From an uncultured Blautia sp. (GTDB taxonomy: Bacteria > Bacillota > Clostridia > Lachnospirales > Lachnospiraceae): a stretch of 12,619 nt of DNA. Each line of letters starts with the position of its first letter. The stretch's first letter is position 1. This document shows positions 1 to 7,233 of the stretch, one piece after another. Position numbers and translations under genes: made by a program. The notes beneath the pieces are model-generated. The model saw nothing but the letters and a program-made list of their open reading frames with translations. It was not told where the DNA came from and did no database searches. The stretch is from contig CAKRKL010000056.1 of the NCBI GenBank assembly GCA_934358405.1, positions 1 through 12,619 of the forward strand. Direction: 5' to 3'.

Positions 1-1313
1 TCTTTACAAACGAGGGATTTCTGGAAATCGAGACTCCTATGCTTGGCAAGAGTACTCCTGAGGGAGCAAGAGATTACTTGGTACCATCCCGTGTACATCC
101 GGGCTGCTTCTATGGTCTGCCTCAATCCCCGCAGCTGTACAAACAGCTTTTGATGTGTTCAGGCTATGACAGATACATCCAGATCGCGAGATGCTTCCGA
201 GACGAGGACCTTCGTGCTGACCGTCAGCCGGAGTTCACACAGATCGATATGGAGCTTTCCTTCGTAGATGTTGATGACGTAATCGATGTAAATGAGAGAT
301 ACCTTTCTTACCTGTTCAAGGAAGTTCTTGGTATCGATGTGAAGCTTCCGATCCAGAGAATCACCTGGCAGGAAGCAATGGACCGTTTTGGCTCTGATAA
401 ACCGGATATGCGCTTTGGAATGGAACTGCATGATGTAAGTGATCTTGTAAAAGATTGTGGCTTCTCTGTATTTACAGGTGCTCTTGAGAACGGCGGAAGC
501 GTTCGCGGTATTAATGCAGAAGGCCAGGGAAGCATGCCTCGTAAGAAAATCGACAAGCTTGTAGAATTTGCAAAAGGCTATGGAGCAAAGGGTCTTGCAT
601 ACATTGCTATTGCAGAGGACGGAACAAGAAAATCTTCCTTTGCCAAATTCATGACAGATGAGGAGATGGATGCTCTTGTAGCTGCTATGGATGGTAAGGC
701 AGGAGACCTTCTTCTGTTTGCAGCAGACAAGAAGAAACTGGTTTATGATGTTCTTGGTGCACTTCGTCTGGAGCTTGCAAAACAGATGGAGCTTCTGGAC
801 AAAAACGAGTATCGTTTTGTATGGGTAACCGAGTTCCCGCTTCTTGAGTGGAGCGAGGAAGAAAACCGCTTCACAGCTATGCATCATCCATTTACTATGC
901 CAATGGACGAGGATATTCCGCTTCTTGACACAGATCCGGGCGCAGTTCGTGCGAAGGCTTACGATATCGTACTGAACGGAAATGAAATCGGTGGAGGAAG
1001 TGTTCGTATCCATCAGGATGACATTCAGGAAAGAATGTTTAAAGAGCTTGGCTTTACTCAGGAAGCTGCTCATGAGCAGTTTGGATTCCTTCTGGATGCA
1101 TTTAAATACGGAGTTCCGCCTCACGCAGGACTTGCCTACGGTCTTGACCGTCTGGTCATGCTTATGGCAAAGGTTGACAGCATCCGTGACGTTATTGCAT
1201 TCCCGAAGGTAAAGGATGCATCCTGTCTGATGACTCAGGCACCTCAGCGAGTAAGTGAGGCACAGCTTGATGAGCTTGGACTGGAAGTTGAAAAAGAAGA
1301 AACAGAAGAATAA
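1..1313 (+). CDS. aspS: Aspartyl-tRNA synthetase, 5'-truncated by the window edge
   Basis: Class II aminoacyl-tRNA synthetase that charges tRNA-Asp with aspartate in the cytoplasm. The reading frame is open from base 3 and the first visible residues ([14 protein letters not shown]) match motif 1, so the gene starts upstream of the window. About 436 residues are present; bacterial AspRS is near 590, so the N-terminal OB-fold anticodon-binding domain is missing. Visible hallmarks are motif 2 ([20 protein letters not shown]), the bacterial signature [11 protein letters not shown], the bacterial GAD insertion in the middle (around [10 protein letters not shown]), the MHHPFTMP segment, and motif 3 near the C-terminus ([13 protein letters not shown]). 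The C-terminus ends in a Glu/Lys-rich tail, with TAA at 1311-1313. No frameshift is seen. Whether the enzyme is discriminating or also charges tRNA-Asn cannot be judged, because the deciding N-terminal residues lie outside the window. The family call is essentially certain. Confidence 0.98.
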   Translation, partial: FTNEGFLEIETPMLGKSTPEGARDYLVPSRVHPGCFYGLPQSPQLYKQLLMCSGYDRYIQIARCFRDEDLRADRQPEFTQIDMELSFVDVDDVIDVNERYLSYLFKEVLGIDVKLPIQRITWQEAMDRFGSDKPDMRFGMELHDVSDLVKDCGFSVFTGALENGGSVRGINAEGQGSMPRKKIDKLVEFAKGYGAKGLAYIAIAEDGTRKSSFAKFMTDEEMDALVAAMDGKAGDLLLFAADKKKLVYDVLGALRLELAKQMELLDKNEYRFVWVTEFPLLEWSEEENRFTAMHHPFTMPMDEDIPLLDTDPGAVRAKAYDIVLNGNEIGGGSVRIHQDDIQERMFKELGFTQEAAHEQFGFLLDAFKYGVPPHAGLAYGLDRLVMLMAKVDSIRDVIAFPKVKDASCLMTQAPQRVSEAQLDELGLEVEKEETEE

Positions 1314-1322
1314 GAACTATAA

Positions 1323-1361
1323 AAAATACCGCTTTGGACATAAATGCCGAAGCGGTATTTT
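1323..1361 (+). terminator. Probable intrinsic terminator of aspS (possibly bidirectional)
   Basis: A perfect 12-bp inverted repeat, AAAATACCGCTT (1323-1334) against AAGCGGTATTTT (1350-1361), begins 10 nt after the aspS stop. The right arm ends in TTTT and the left arm begins with an A run, so the stem can act on either strand. The U-tract is short, so efficiency is uncertain. It could also end transcripts from the convergent minus-strand lipoprotein gene. Confidence 0.8.
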
Positions 1362-1373
1362 AACTGCTAGAGC

Positions 1374-1428
1374 AAGTCCCCACCCACTGCTTCAATTGCG
1401 AAAAGCAATAAGCAGTGGGTGGGGACTT
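1374..1428. repeat. Long perfect hairpin (19-bp stem) between convergent genes
   Basis: AAGTCCCCACCCACTGCTT (1374-1392) is exactly complementary to AAGCAGTGGGTGGGGACTT (1410-1428). The loop contains a second stem, ATTGC (1395-1399) with GCAAT (1405-1409), capped by GAAAA. Neither strand has a T-run after the stem, so it is not a canonical intrinsic terminator. It starts 7 nt beyond the stop of the minus-strand lipoprotein gene and lies 12 nt beyond the aspS terminator. It may be a dispersed palindromic element (REP- or MITE-like) or a 3' mRNA-protecting stem. The structure is certain; the role is inference. Confidence 0.75.
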
Positions 1429-1435
1429 ACTTGTA

Positions 1436-2560
1436 TCAGGAAGCTTGTTCATTGTCATCAACAAGACTGGAATTTAAGGTGCCGAACAGTGCCTGACCGA
1501 ATACAGTTCCTGCATCCTCAAGCTTCCAGGAAGCTCCATCGTTGATCAGGTTAAAGGTCGTGGAAACGGTTTTTACCTTTTCATTTGCCTCAATGGAATC
1601 AAGAAGAAGCTTATAGGATTTGTCATAGCGCTTCTGTGCACCATCAATCACTGCATCTGCAGAAGAAAGATACGCATCAAGCTGTGACTGGTAATTGCTT
1701 AAAATTGCCTCGCTGTCAAAGGTGGTAATAGCTGCCTTTACAGAGGCATGATATCCGGAAACAGAGGCCTCGCCGATGTTATAGTCAAAAATATTGTGAA
1801 TCTGCTCCACCAGAGTATTTGCAAGCTTGATTTTATCAGAATCCTCAGTGTTTACAATAGAGTCCGTATTCAGATAATTGGAAAGCTCTTTTGCAGACAT
1901 ATTTTTCAGAGTGTCCAGATAAACCAGAAGAGTGTCTTCAGGGGAAAGGATATCCGGGTCTGTCAGATAATTCATAAGACCGCCCACAAGATCGTTCTCC
2001 AAAGTATAAGTTCGCTTGATCTCCCATACGGTTTCCCCATCTTTTTTGGAAGAGGTAAGAGAAAGAGTACAGTTATGCTCCACTGTGGAATATTTATTGG
2101 AGCTAAGAAGCTGGTTCAGAAGGGCATATCGGTCAGCCAGTGTGACTGTCTGATCCTCGTCCTCGTCGTCTGAAGCAGTCAGGGCAATTTCATGCCGCAG
2201 CTGTGCCCTGGAGAAATCCTCGGCAAGTGCCCGGGCATCAAGCGTGACCAGACGAAGGTCTACCTGTGCGCTTTTTCTGTCACGGCTGATGGAGGTGTCC
2301 AGAATTTTGTAATCGAAATCCTGGAAAAACAGGGAAAAAACCTCGTCAACTTCAGAAGATCTTGCGGCATCCTCTACATCACCGGGGAAAATTTCCTGGT
2401 AGGAAATGTACTTCTCTGTGGTGTCAGAATCCAGATGCTTCAGAAGATCCAGTTCTCGTTTTACTACGTCGCCTATCTTTTTTTCTTCTTTACCTGTGCA
2501 GCCGCAGAAAAGGATTGCGCAGAGAAGCAAAAGGGGAAGTAGGAATTTGACTAACTTCAT
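1436..2560 (-). CDS. Lipoprotein of unknown function with an internally duplicated domain
   Basis: 374 residues, probably anchored to the outer face of the membrane. The signal peptide (KLVKFLLPLLLLCAILF) runs into a lipobox-like FCGC, with the lipidated cysteine at residue 21. I chose ATG at 2558-2560 because GAAAGGA lies 9 nt upstream; an in-frame TTG at 2578 would overlap that binding site. The mature protein appears to contain two related domains: residues about 75-200 (FDYKILDTSISRDRKSAQV, later WEIKRTYTLENDLVGGLMNYL) and about 250-362 (FDYNIGEASVSGYHASVKA, later WKLEDAGTVFGQALFGTL). The pattern suggests NTF2-like or DUF5105/DUF4878-like lipoprotein domains, but I cannot name the family with certainty. 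An acidic DDEDED stretch occurs near residues 131-136. The gene is monocistronic, convergent with aspS and divergent from the exporter operon. Gene call secure; function unknown. Confidence 0.9.
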   Translation of the reverse strand: MKLVKFLLPLLLLCAILFCGCTGKEEKKIGDVVKRELDLLKHLDSDTTEKYISYQEIFPGDVEDAARSSEVDEVFSLFFQDFDYKILDTSISRDRKSAQVDLRLVTLDARALAEDFSRAQLRHEIALTASDDEDEDQTVTLADRYALLNQLLSSNKYSTVEHNCTLSLTSSKKDGETVWEIKRTYTLENDLVGGLMNYLTDPDILSPEDTLLVYLDTLKNMSAKELSNYLNTDSIVNTEDSDKIKLANTLVEQIHNIFDYNIGEASVSGYHASVKAAITTFDSEAILSNYQSQLDAYLSSADAVIDGAQKRYDKSYKLLLDSIEANEKVKTVSTTFNLINDGASWKLEDAGTVFGQALFGTLNSSLVDDNEQAS

Positions 2561-2591
2561 ACAGATTTTTCCTTTCAATCAAAGTAGATGC

Positions 2592-2620
2592 ATTATACCA
2601 TTTTTTAATATAAAAGTCAA
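2592..2620 (-). promoter_or_regulatory. Sigma-70 promoter of the minus-strand lipoprotein gene
   Basis: Read on the minus strand: TTGACT (-35, 2615-2620), a 17-nt spacer, then TATAAT (-10, 2592-2597) preceded by TGG, which makes an extended -10. Transcription would start near 2585, about 25 nt before the ATG. Near consensus in every element. Confidence 0.85.
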
Positions 2621-2717
2621 AAAATCCTAAAATATATACGATATTTCTAAAAAAAGAATGAAAAATTTGTGAAAATTGCAATGTTGGCTTCGAATACTTT
2701 TCTTTTTAAAAGGAATC

Positions 2718-2726
2718 TGCTATTAT
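2718..2726 (+). promoter_or_regulatory. Weak candidate upstream promoter for the exporter operon
   Basis: TGCTATTAT is an extended -10 (TGn plus TATTAT at 2721-2726). The matching -35 position (2698-2703, TTTTCT) is poor, so the call depends on the extended -10 alone. Confidence 0.35.
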
Positions 2727-2787
2727 ATGAATGTTAAAAATCTTTTGACACTGGCAGAAGCTTTTATTGCTGACAGGGTAAATGCAG

Positions 2788-2818
2788 ATGACAGAGAAAA
2801 GCACATATCTGTTATAAT
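2788..2818 (+). promoter_or_regulatory. Main candidate promoter of the exporter operon
   Basis: TGTTATAAT (2810-2818) is a perfect extended -10. A partial -35, ATGACA (2788-2793), sits 19 nt upstream of TATAAT (2813-2818), which is longer than ideal; the extended -10 could compensate. Transcription would start near 2825, leaving a leader of about 135 nt before the first start codon at 2960. Confidence 0.6.
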
Positions 2819-2824
2819 GCAAAT

Positions 2825-2872
2825 GATATCAAGAAGATTGCGGGAGTGCAAAGCACGTAGCAATCTGGTATC
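2825..2872 (+). promoter_or_regulatory. 5'-leader stem-loop of the exporter operon
   Basis: A nested structure: GATATC (2825-2830) pairs with GGTATC (2867-2872, one U-G pair); after a 4-nt one-sided bulge AGATTGC (2835-2841) pairs with GCAATCT (2860-2866); GTGC (2846-2849) pairs with GCAC (2853-2856) at the tip. It begins about where transcription from the 2810-2818 -10 box should start. No T-run follows, so it is not a terminator. It could stabilise the mRNA 5' end or bind a regulator. It matches no riboswitch class that I recognise. Confidence 0.5.
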
Positions 2873-2959
2873 AAAGGGGTCAAAAGGTAGATATAAAGTG
2901 TAACTGTGAAAGATGCCGGATGGTTTCATATTATGCCGGTTATCGTACAGGAGGTAACT

Positions 2960-4468
2960 ATGAAGAAAAAAATTTTGGTCATCGGAGGAATTCTTATACT
3001 TGTGGGGGCAGCAGGGGCTGGTGGCTGGTATTATAAAGAGAATTATGCAGGATTATCCGCTGCATCCGGAGAGGTTGCATATGTAACCAGAATCAGCTCC
3101 ATGCTTGATGAGGATTCCGGTGTGGTGAACCGCTTTGCAGGGGTAGTTGAGCCACAGGATACCGTGAAAGTGAATATTGAGAGCGGAAGAACCGTTACAG
3201 AGGTTAAGGTTAAGACCGGCGATGAGGTTAAGAAAGGACAGCTGCTTTTTGAGTATGATTTAAGCAGTATTCAGGACAGCCTGAAGGAAGCCCAGCTTGC
3301 CCTTGACCGTCTGAAAAATGAAGCCTTAAGTCTGAATGAACAGATCACTACTCTTGAGAAGGAGAAGAAGAAAGCCAATAAGAGCAACCAGCTTTCTTAT
3401 ACAATTGAGATAGAAACCAATAAAATGAATCTCAAGAAAAATGAGTATGATCAGATCAGTAAGCAGGCTGAGATTGACAAGCTGCAGGAAGCAACCACTA
3501 ATACAGAAGTCCGCAGTGAGATTGATGGTGTTATCCAGAAAATTGATACCAGTAAGCTTGGAAGTGAGGACGGAGATACGCTGGATAGCAGCATGGGCTC
3601 TGATTACGGAAGCTCAGAATCCGATAATGCATTTATTACTATTTTAAGCACTGGTGCTTACAGAATCAAAGGTCTGGTAAATGAGCAGAACCGCAATTCC
3701 GTTGTCCCGGGATCTGCTGTGCTTGTTCGCTCCAGAGTGGATGAGAATCAGATCTGGCATGGTACTATGGGAGCTGTAGATGAGCAGAGTGCGTCAAACA
3801 GCAGCAACAGCAATAACATGTGGGGTATGTCCTCAGGAGATGAAACTACAAGCTCCAGCAGCTATCCCTTCTATGTAACGCTGGATTCCTCAGAAGGGCT
3901 TATGCTTGGGCAGCATGTATATATTGAGATGGATGAGGGTCAGGAGAATAAAAAGACCGGTATCTGGATCGGAGACTATTATATTGTGGATGCAGATACA
4001 GACAGTCCTTATGTGTGGGCAGCAGATTCCAGAGGAAGGCTGGAGAAACGCCCGGTTGTACTTGGACAGCATGATGATGATCTTTCAGAATACGAGATCG
4101 CAGATGGCCTGACAGAAAGCGACAGTATTGCATTCCCGTCAGAGAGTCTTGTGGAGGGAATGAGCACTAAGGACGTATCTGAGATGACAGAAGAGGATAT
4201 GGCGAATAACCTTGATATGGAAGATAATCTGGATGGCGAATACGGCGAATACTCTGAAGGAGATGCGATGGAGTCAATGGAAGGGGATTATTCAGATGAT
4301 TCCATGGATGGCACAGATGAAAGCATGGACTCTGCTATAGATGGCTCTTATATGGATGAGGGAGATATGGAAGAGGGCTATACAGAAGAGAATATGGAAG
4401 ACTTCACAGAAGAGAGTGCAGAGGAAGGAAAGCAGTATGGCTCTGATGATATGGAGGCAGCAGGATGA
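2960..4468 (+). CDS. Membrane-fusion (HlyD/MacA/YknX-like) adaptor 1 with an acidic Met-rich tail
   Basis: 502-residue adaptor of an ABC exporter, anchored by one N-terminal membrane segment (residues 4-25) with the rest outside. ATG at 2960 was chosen because AGGAGG (2949-2954) lies 5 nt upstream; an in-frame GTG at 2906 has no comparable site. Order of parts: lipoyl-like half (about 69-100, KVKTGDEVKKGQLLFEYD), coiled-coil hairpin (about 101-182), second lipoyl half (183-195, EIDGVIQKID), a Ser/Asp-rich loop (199-222), beta-barrel (about 225-330) with a Ser/Asn-rich insert (274-303), and a membrane-proximal region (about 333-397). Residues 398-502 form a tail with about 40 acidic, 2 basic and 12 Met residues, longer and more acidic than I know for typical MacA/YknX proteins. 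It overlaps the downstream ATPase gene by 4 nt (ATGA), implying translational coupling. Family confident; substrate unknown. Confidence 0.93.
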   Translation: MKKKILVIGGILILVGAAGAGGWYYKENYAGLSAASGEVAYVTRISSMLDEDSGVVNRFAGVVEPQDTVKVNIESGRTVTEVKVKTGDEVKKGQLLFEYDLSSIQDSLKEAQLALDRLKNEALSLNEQITTLEKEKKKANKSNQLSYTIEIETNKMNLKKNEYDQISKQAEIDKLQEATTNTEVRSEIDGVIQKIDTSKLGSEDGDTLDSSMGSDYGSSESDNAFITILSTGAYRIKGLVNEQNRNSVVPGSAVLVRSRVDENQIWHGTMGAVDEQSASNSSNSNNMWGMSSGDETTSSSSYPFYVTLDSSEGLMLGQHVYIEMDEGQENKKTGIWIGDYYIVDADTDSPYVWAADSRGRLEKRPVVLGQHDDDLSEYEIADGLTESDSIAFPSESLVEGMSTKDVSEMTEEDMANNLDMEDNLDGEYGEYSEGDAMESMEGDYSDDSMDGTDESMDSAIDGSYMDEGDMEEGYTEENMEDFTEESAEEGKQYGSDDMEAAG

Positions 4469-5136
4469 TTCTTGAACTGAAGGGGATTTATAAGGATTAC
4501 CAGCAGGGAAAAATGACAGTTCCTGTACTTAAGGATGTGAATTTTTCTATGGAAGAGGGGGAATATGTGGCAATTATGGGACCTTCCGGTTCCGGTAAAT
4601 CCACATTGATGAATATTATCGGTTGTCTTGATCAGGCGACTAAGGGAACCTTCTTTCTGGATGGACAGGATATAAGTAAATGCTCCGAGAATGAGATGTC
4701 AGATATTCGTCTGAACAAGATCGGATTTGTGTTTCAGAGCTTTCATCTTCTTCCAAGGCAGTCTGCCATTTCCAATGTGGAGATGCCGCTGAATTATGCA
4801 CATGTTCCGAAGAAGGAGAGAAGAGAACGGGCCTTTGCAGCTCTTGACAGGGTTGGGCTTGCAGACCGTGTGGACTTCAGACCTAACCAGCTGTCCGGAG
4901 GTCAGATGCAGCGAGTTGCCATAGCAAGGGCCATTGTAAATAATCCAAGGCTTTTGCTTGCAGATGAGCCTACAGGTGCATTGGACAGTAAGTCAGGCAA
5001 GCAGGTTATGGAATTGTTCCAGAAGCTGAATGACGAGGGCGTTTCCGTTCTGATGATCACACATGATCCGGACATTGCAGCCCATGCCAAGCGGGTGGTT
5101 ATGATTCGTGACGGCGAGCTGCAGGAAAAGAGGTGA
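4465..5136 (+). CDS. ABC transporter ATP-binding protein, MacB/LolD/YknY type
   Basis: 223-residue cytoplasmic ATPase that would drive the FtsX-like permease encoded two genes downstream. All nucleotide-binding motifs are intact: Walker A GPSGSGKS (39-46), Q-loop Gln91 (FVFQSFHLLP), ABC signature LSGGQ (143-147), Walker B LLLADEP with Asp167 and the catalytic Glu168, the TGALDSKSG D-loop region (170-178), and H-loop His200 (ITHD). The length and the FQSFHLLP and DEPTGALD sequences are typical of the MacB/LolD/FtsE subgroup rather than of importer ATPases. The ATG overlaps the stop of adaptor 1 (ATGA) and the stop lies 4 nt before the GTG of adaptor 2, so it sits inside one operon. No anomalies are seen. 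Confidence 0.97.
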   Translation: MILELKGIYKDYQQGKMTVPVLKDVNFSMEEGEYVAIMGPSGSGKSTLMNIIGCLDQATKGTFFLDGQDISKCSENEMSDIRLNKIGFVFQSFHLLPRQSAISNVEMPLNYAHVPKKERRERAFAALDRVGLADRVDFRPNQLSGGQMQRVAIARAIVNNPRLLLADEPTGALDSKSGKQVMELFQKLNDEGVSVLMITHDPDIAAHAKRVVMIRDGELQEKR

Positions 5137-5140
5137 TCCC

Positions 5141-7222
5141 GTGGGTAAAATAAAAAAAGTCATTATAGGCGTGGTTGTTACTGCGCTTGTGGGAACCGGA
5201 ATAGGCGGAGGACTTTTGTATGTGCGTAAGGGCAATCAGAAGGAGGTCCTTGTAGCCAGTGTCAGTGATCTGGCCGGAGAAAATTACGGATCTGATAATA
5301 CCTTAAGCGGTAATGTTTATGCCAATGCCACACAGAGGATTACCGTTGATAAGGATATGATCATTGAGGAAATTTATGTAAATAAGGGAGATGAAGTTAA
5401 GCCGGGAGACAAGCTGATTTCTTTTGACATGACCCTTGTGGAAATGGAATTAAATATTGCCAAGCTGAAGCTTCAGAAGCAGCAGCAGGATCTTGCCAAA
5501 GCGAAGAAGCGTCTTACAAGCCTTCAGAATGGCGGACCGATTCTGGATTCAGATTCCTCTTCGGCTGACAGTCTCATTGATTCCGGTTCGGATACAGGTT
5601 CCGATTCGGATTCCTCTTCAGACAGCGACAGTTCGGATGATATGGAATCTGCCAATGTAACTGCATCTGATCATTATCTGGCAGCTATTATGCAGCCGCT
5701 TCTGCTTACAGCCATTACCGATGGATTTGGTGACGGAGAGGGAACCGCAGATGAGATGACAGATGCCGACACAGGAAATATGGATTCAGAAATTACAGAT
5801 TCAGAAATTACAGATCCGGATATGGGCGCGGATTCGGGCGATATGGACGGAGAGCTTTCAGACAATCAGGGTTCTGCCTCTGACTATTATGGAAAAGTGA
5901 CGGATGACAGCGGATTCAGCAGTAATGCCTCTGCTTCTGATGAAAGTGGCTTTGTTTCAGATGGAAATAAGGTGAACCCAAATCAGAACGGCAATAATTC
6001 CCTGAACGGAAATTCCGGATTTGTAGATGGAGATGAGCCTTTTTATATGACCCTGGACTATGATACAGAGCCTTATATGGGAGAAGGAACCGAAGAGAAT
6101 CCTTACCTGTATCTGTGCTCCAGCGCGAAGGGCAAGGTAACGGTAACAGGAGCATTCCTTAATAAGATGGCAGGCTATAATGCGGATGGAACCATGCTGA
6201 TTCATCCAGGCGGCTATTGGTATCTTCTGGAGTTTCATCAGAACGATACCATAGCAGATTACGAGAACAGGAAGCAGTCCTGTACAGGCTATTACCTGAT
6301 TGAGGGAAGTCTGCTCTCCAATCCTGTGGATCGGTTCGCAGAGCTGGATTTCACAGTGGAGGATGCCCTTCAATATGACAATGGAAATAATGAAAATCCG
6401 GACAATCCAGGTGGGGGCGGTGACAATGGGGGCGGCTCTTCCGCTCTTACCCGTGCAGAGGCAATCCGAATTCAGAAAAACCGAATTGCCAGTCTGGAAC
6501 TGGATATACAGGAAAGTGAAATTAAGATCAGCAAACTGGAGAAAAAAGCAAACAGGAAGCTGATTACCAGCAAGCTTGACGGTATTGTAACTACAGTAGG
6601 TGATGCTGCCACAGGTACTAATTCAGAATCTGATTCCTTTTTGGCAGTGAAAAGCAAGGATGGCTATTATGTCCAGGGGACAGTAAGTGAGCTTATGCTT
6701 GATAAGATGACGGAAGGAACCATGCTGAACTGCAGCTCCTACGGGGAGTACGGATATGCCATGTTTGAGGCAGAAGTGGTACAGGTATCTGATTACGCAG
6801 TAGATGGAGACAGCTCCTATTCCTACTACGGAGATACCAATCCCAATGTTTCCTCTTATACCTTTACCGCTAAGATTGTAGATGACACGGCGCAGGTAAG
6901 CGCAGGTGACTGGGTGGATATCCAGATGGAGGATCAGGACCAGGAGTCAGAGGGAATTGTGCTTTCCAAGGCCTTTGTCCGCACAGAGGATGGAGTCAGC
7001 TATGTATATAAAGACGTTAATGGCGTTCTTAAGAAACAGATTGTCAAGGTAAAGCAGAACGTCAATGGCGGTATGTATGTGCTGATCAGCGGCGGCTTAT
7101 CCATGGAAGACAAGATCGCTTTCCCGTATTCCAAATCTGCACAGGAAGGTGTTAAAACAAAAGAAGGTTCTCTGGATACGTTTATGGGATATGATTCTGC
7201 ATCGTATTCAGGTATTGGTTAA
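5141..7222 (+). CDS. Membrane-fusion adaptor 2 with a large insertion splitting the coiled-coil hairpin
   Basis: 693-residue second HlyD/YknX-like adaptor, far longer than usual members (about 350-450). GTG at 5141 was chosen because AAGAGGTGA lies just upstream, overlapping the ATPase stop; an in-frame GTG at 5108 lies inside the ATPase gene. One N-terminal membrane segment (6-27). The lipoyl-like half (53-96, VNKGDEVKPGDKLISFD) leads into a first helix (97-130, Lys/Gln/Leu-rich). Residues 131-434 are an insertion: an Asp/Ser/Gly-rich acidic stretch (131-298, about 40 acidic to 2 basic residues) with a hydrophobic island at 178-191, then a probable globular segment (299-409, with GEGTEENPYLYLC and GGYWYLLEF, Cys326 and Cys381), then a Gly/Asn linker (411-434). 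The return helix (436-472), second lipoyl half (475-500) and barrel/C-terminal regions follow. The continuous frame argues against a fusion artefact. The function of the insert is unknown. Confidence 0.92.
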   Translation: MGKIKKVIIGVVVTALVGTGIGGGLLYVRKGNQKEVLVASVSDLAGENYGSDNTLSGNVYANATQRITVDKDMIIEEIYVNKGDEVKPGDKLISFDMTLVEMELNIAKLKLQKQQQDLAKAKKRLTSLQNGGPILDSDSSSADSLIDSGSDTGSDSDSSSDSDSSDDMESANVTASDHYLAAIMQPLLLTAITDGFGDGEGTADEMTDADTGNMDSEITDSEITDPDMGADSGDMDGELSDNQGSASDYYGKVTDDSGFSSNASASDESGFVSDGNKVNPNQNGNNSLNGNSGFVDGDEPFYMTLDYDTEPYMGEGTEENPYLYLCSSAKGKVTVTGAFLNKMAGYNADGTMLIHPGGYWYLLEFHQNDTIADYENRKQSCTGYYLIEGSLLSNPVDRFAELDFTVEDALQYDNGNNENPDNPGGGGDNGGGSSALTRAEAIRIQKNRIASLELDIQESEIKISKLEKKANRKLITSKLDGIVTTVGDAATGTNSESDSFLAVKSKDGYYVQGTVSELMLDKMTEGTMLNCSSYGEYGYAMFEAEVVQVSDYAVDGDSSYSYYGDTNPNVSSYTFTAKIVDDTAQVSAGDWVDIQMEDQDQESEGIVLSKAFVRTEDGVSYVYKDVNGVLKKQIVKVKQNVNGGMYVLISGGLSMEDKIAFPYSKSAQEGVKTKEGSLDTFMGYDSASYSGIG
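5783..5812 (+). repeat. Tandem 15-bp repeat in the acidic insert of adaptor 2
   Basis: GATTCAGAAATTACA occurs twice in direct succession (5783-5797 and 5798-5812), encoding DSEIT twice, followed by a diverged DPDMG unit. The copies are identical at DNA level, which suggests recent duplication, and the unit keeps the reading frame. Confidence 0.8.
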
Positions 7223-7233
7223 GGAGGGATTTC

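Larger units (their letters stand above)
2561..2959. other. Divergent intergenic control region (~400 bp)
   Basis: This stretch separates the minus-strand lipoprotein gene from the rightward exporter operon. It is AT-rich near 2600-2740. It holds the lipoprotein promoter, two candidate rightward promoters with extended -10 boxes, and a stem-loop leader. A 58-codon ORF (ATG 2727 to stop 2903) crosses the promoter and leader elements and has no recognisable domain, so it is not called as a gene. No clear operator palindrome was found outside the leader stem-loop. Confidence 0.7.

Noticed and set aside
159..1124. 321-codon open frame antisense to aspS
   Set aside because: It lies wholly opposite the conserved AspRS catalytic domain and its product has no domain or plausible composition. 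Long antisense frames are common opposite genes with this codon use.
2745..2773. TTGACA at 2745-2750 as a -35 box
   Set aside because: The -10 position 17 nt downstream reads TGCTGA, which is not a usable -10.
2727..2903. 58-codon ORF (MNVKNLLTLAEAFIADRV...) in the divergent region
   Set aside because: It has an AAGGA-like site, but it spans the predicted promoter at 2788-2818 and the leader stem-loop and shows no recognisable domain. More likely regulatory DNA.
2906..2959. GTG 2906 as an earlier start for adaptor 1
   Set aside because: It would add 18 residues before the membrane anchor; AGGAGG directly before ATG 2960 decides the start.
2825..2959. Known riboswitch or T-box in the exporter leader
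   Set aside because: The stem-loop lacks any conserved core that I recognise and there is no terminator/antiterminator pair; kept only as an unclassified leader structure.
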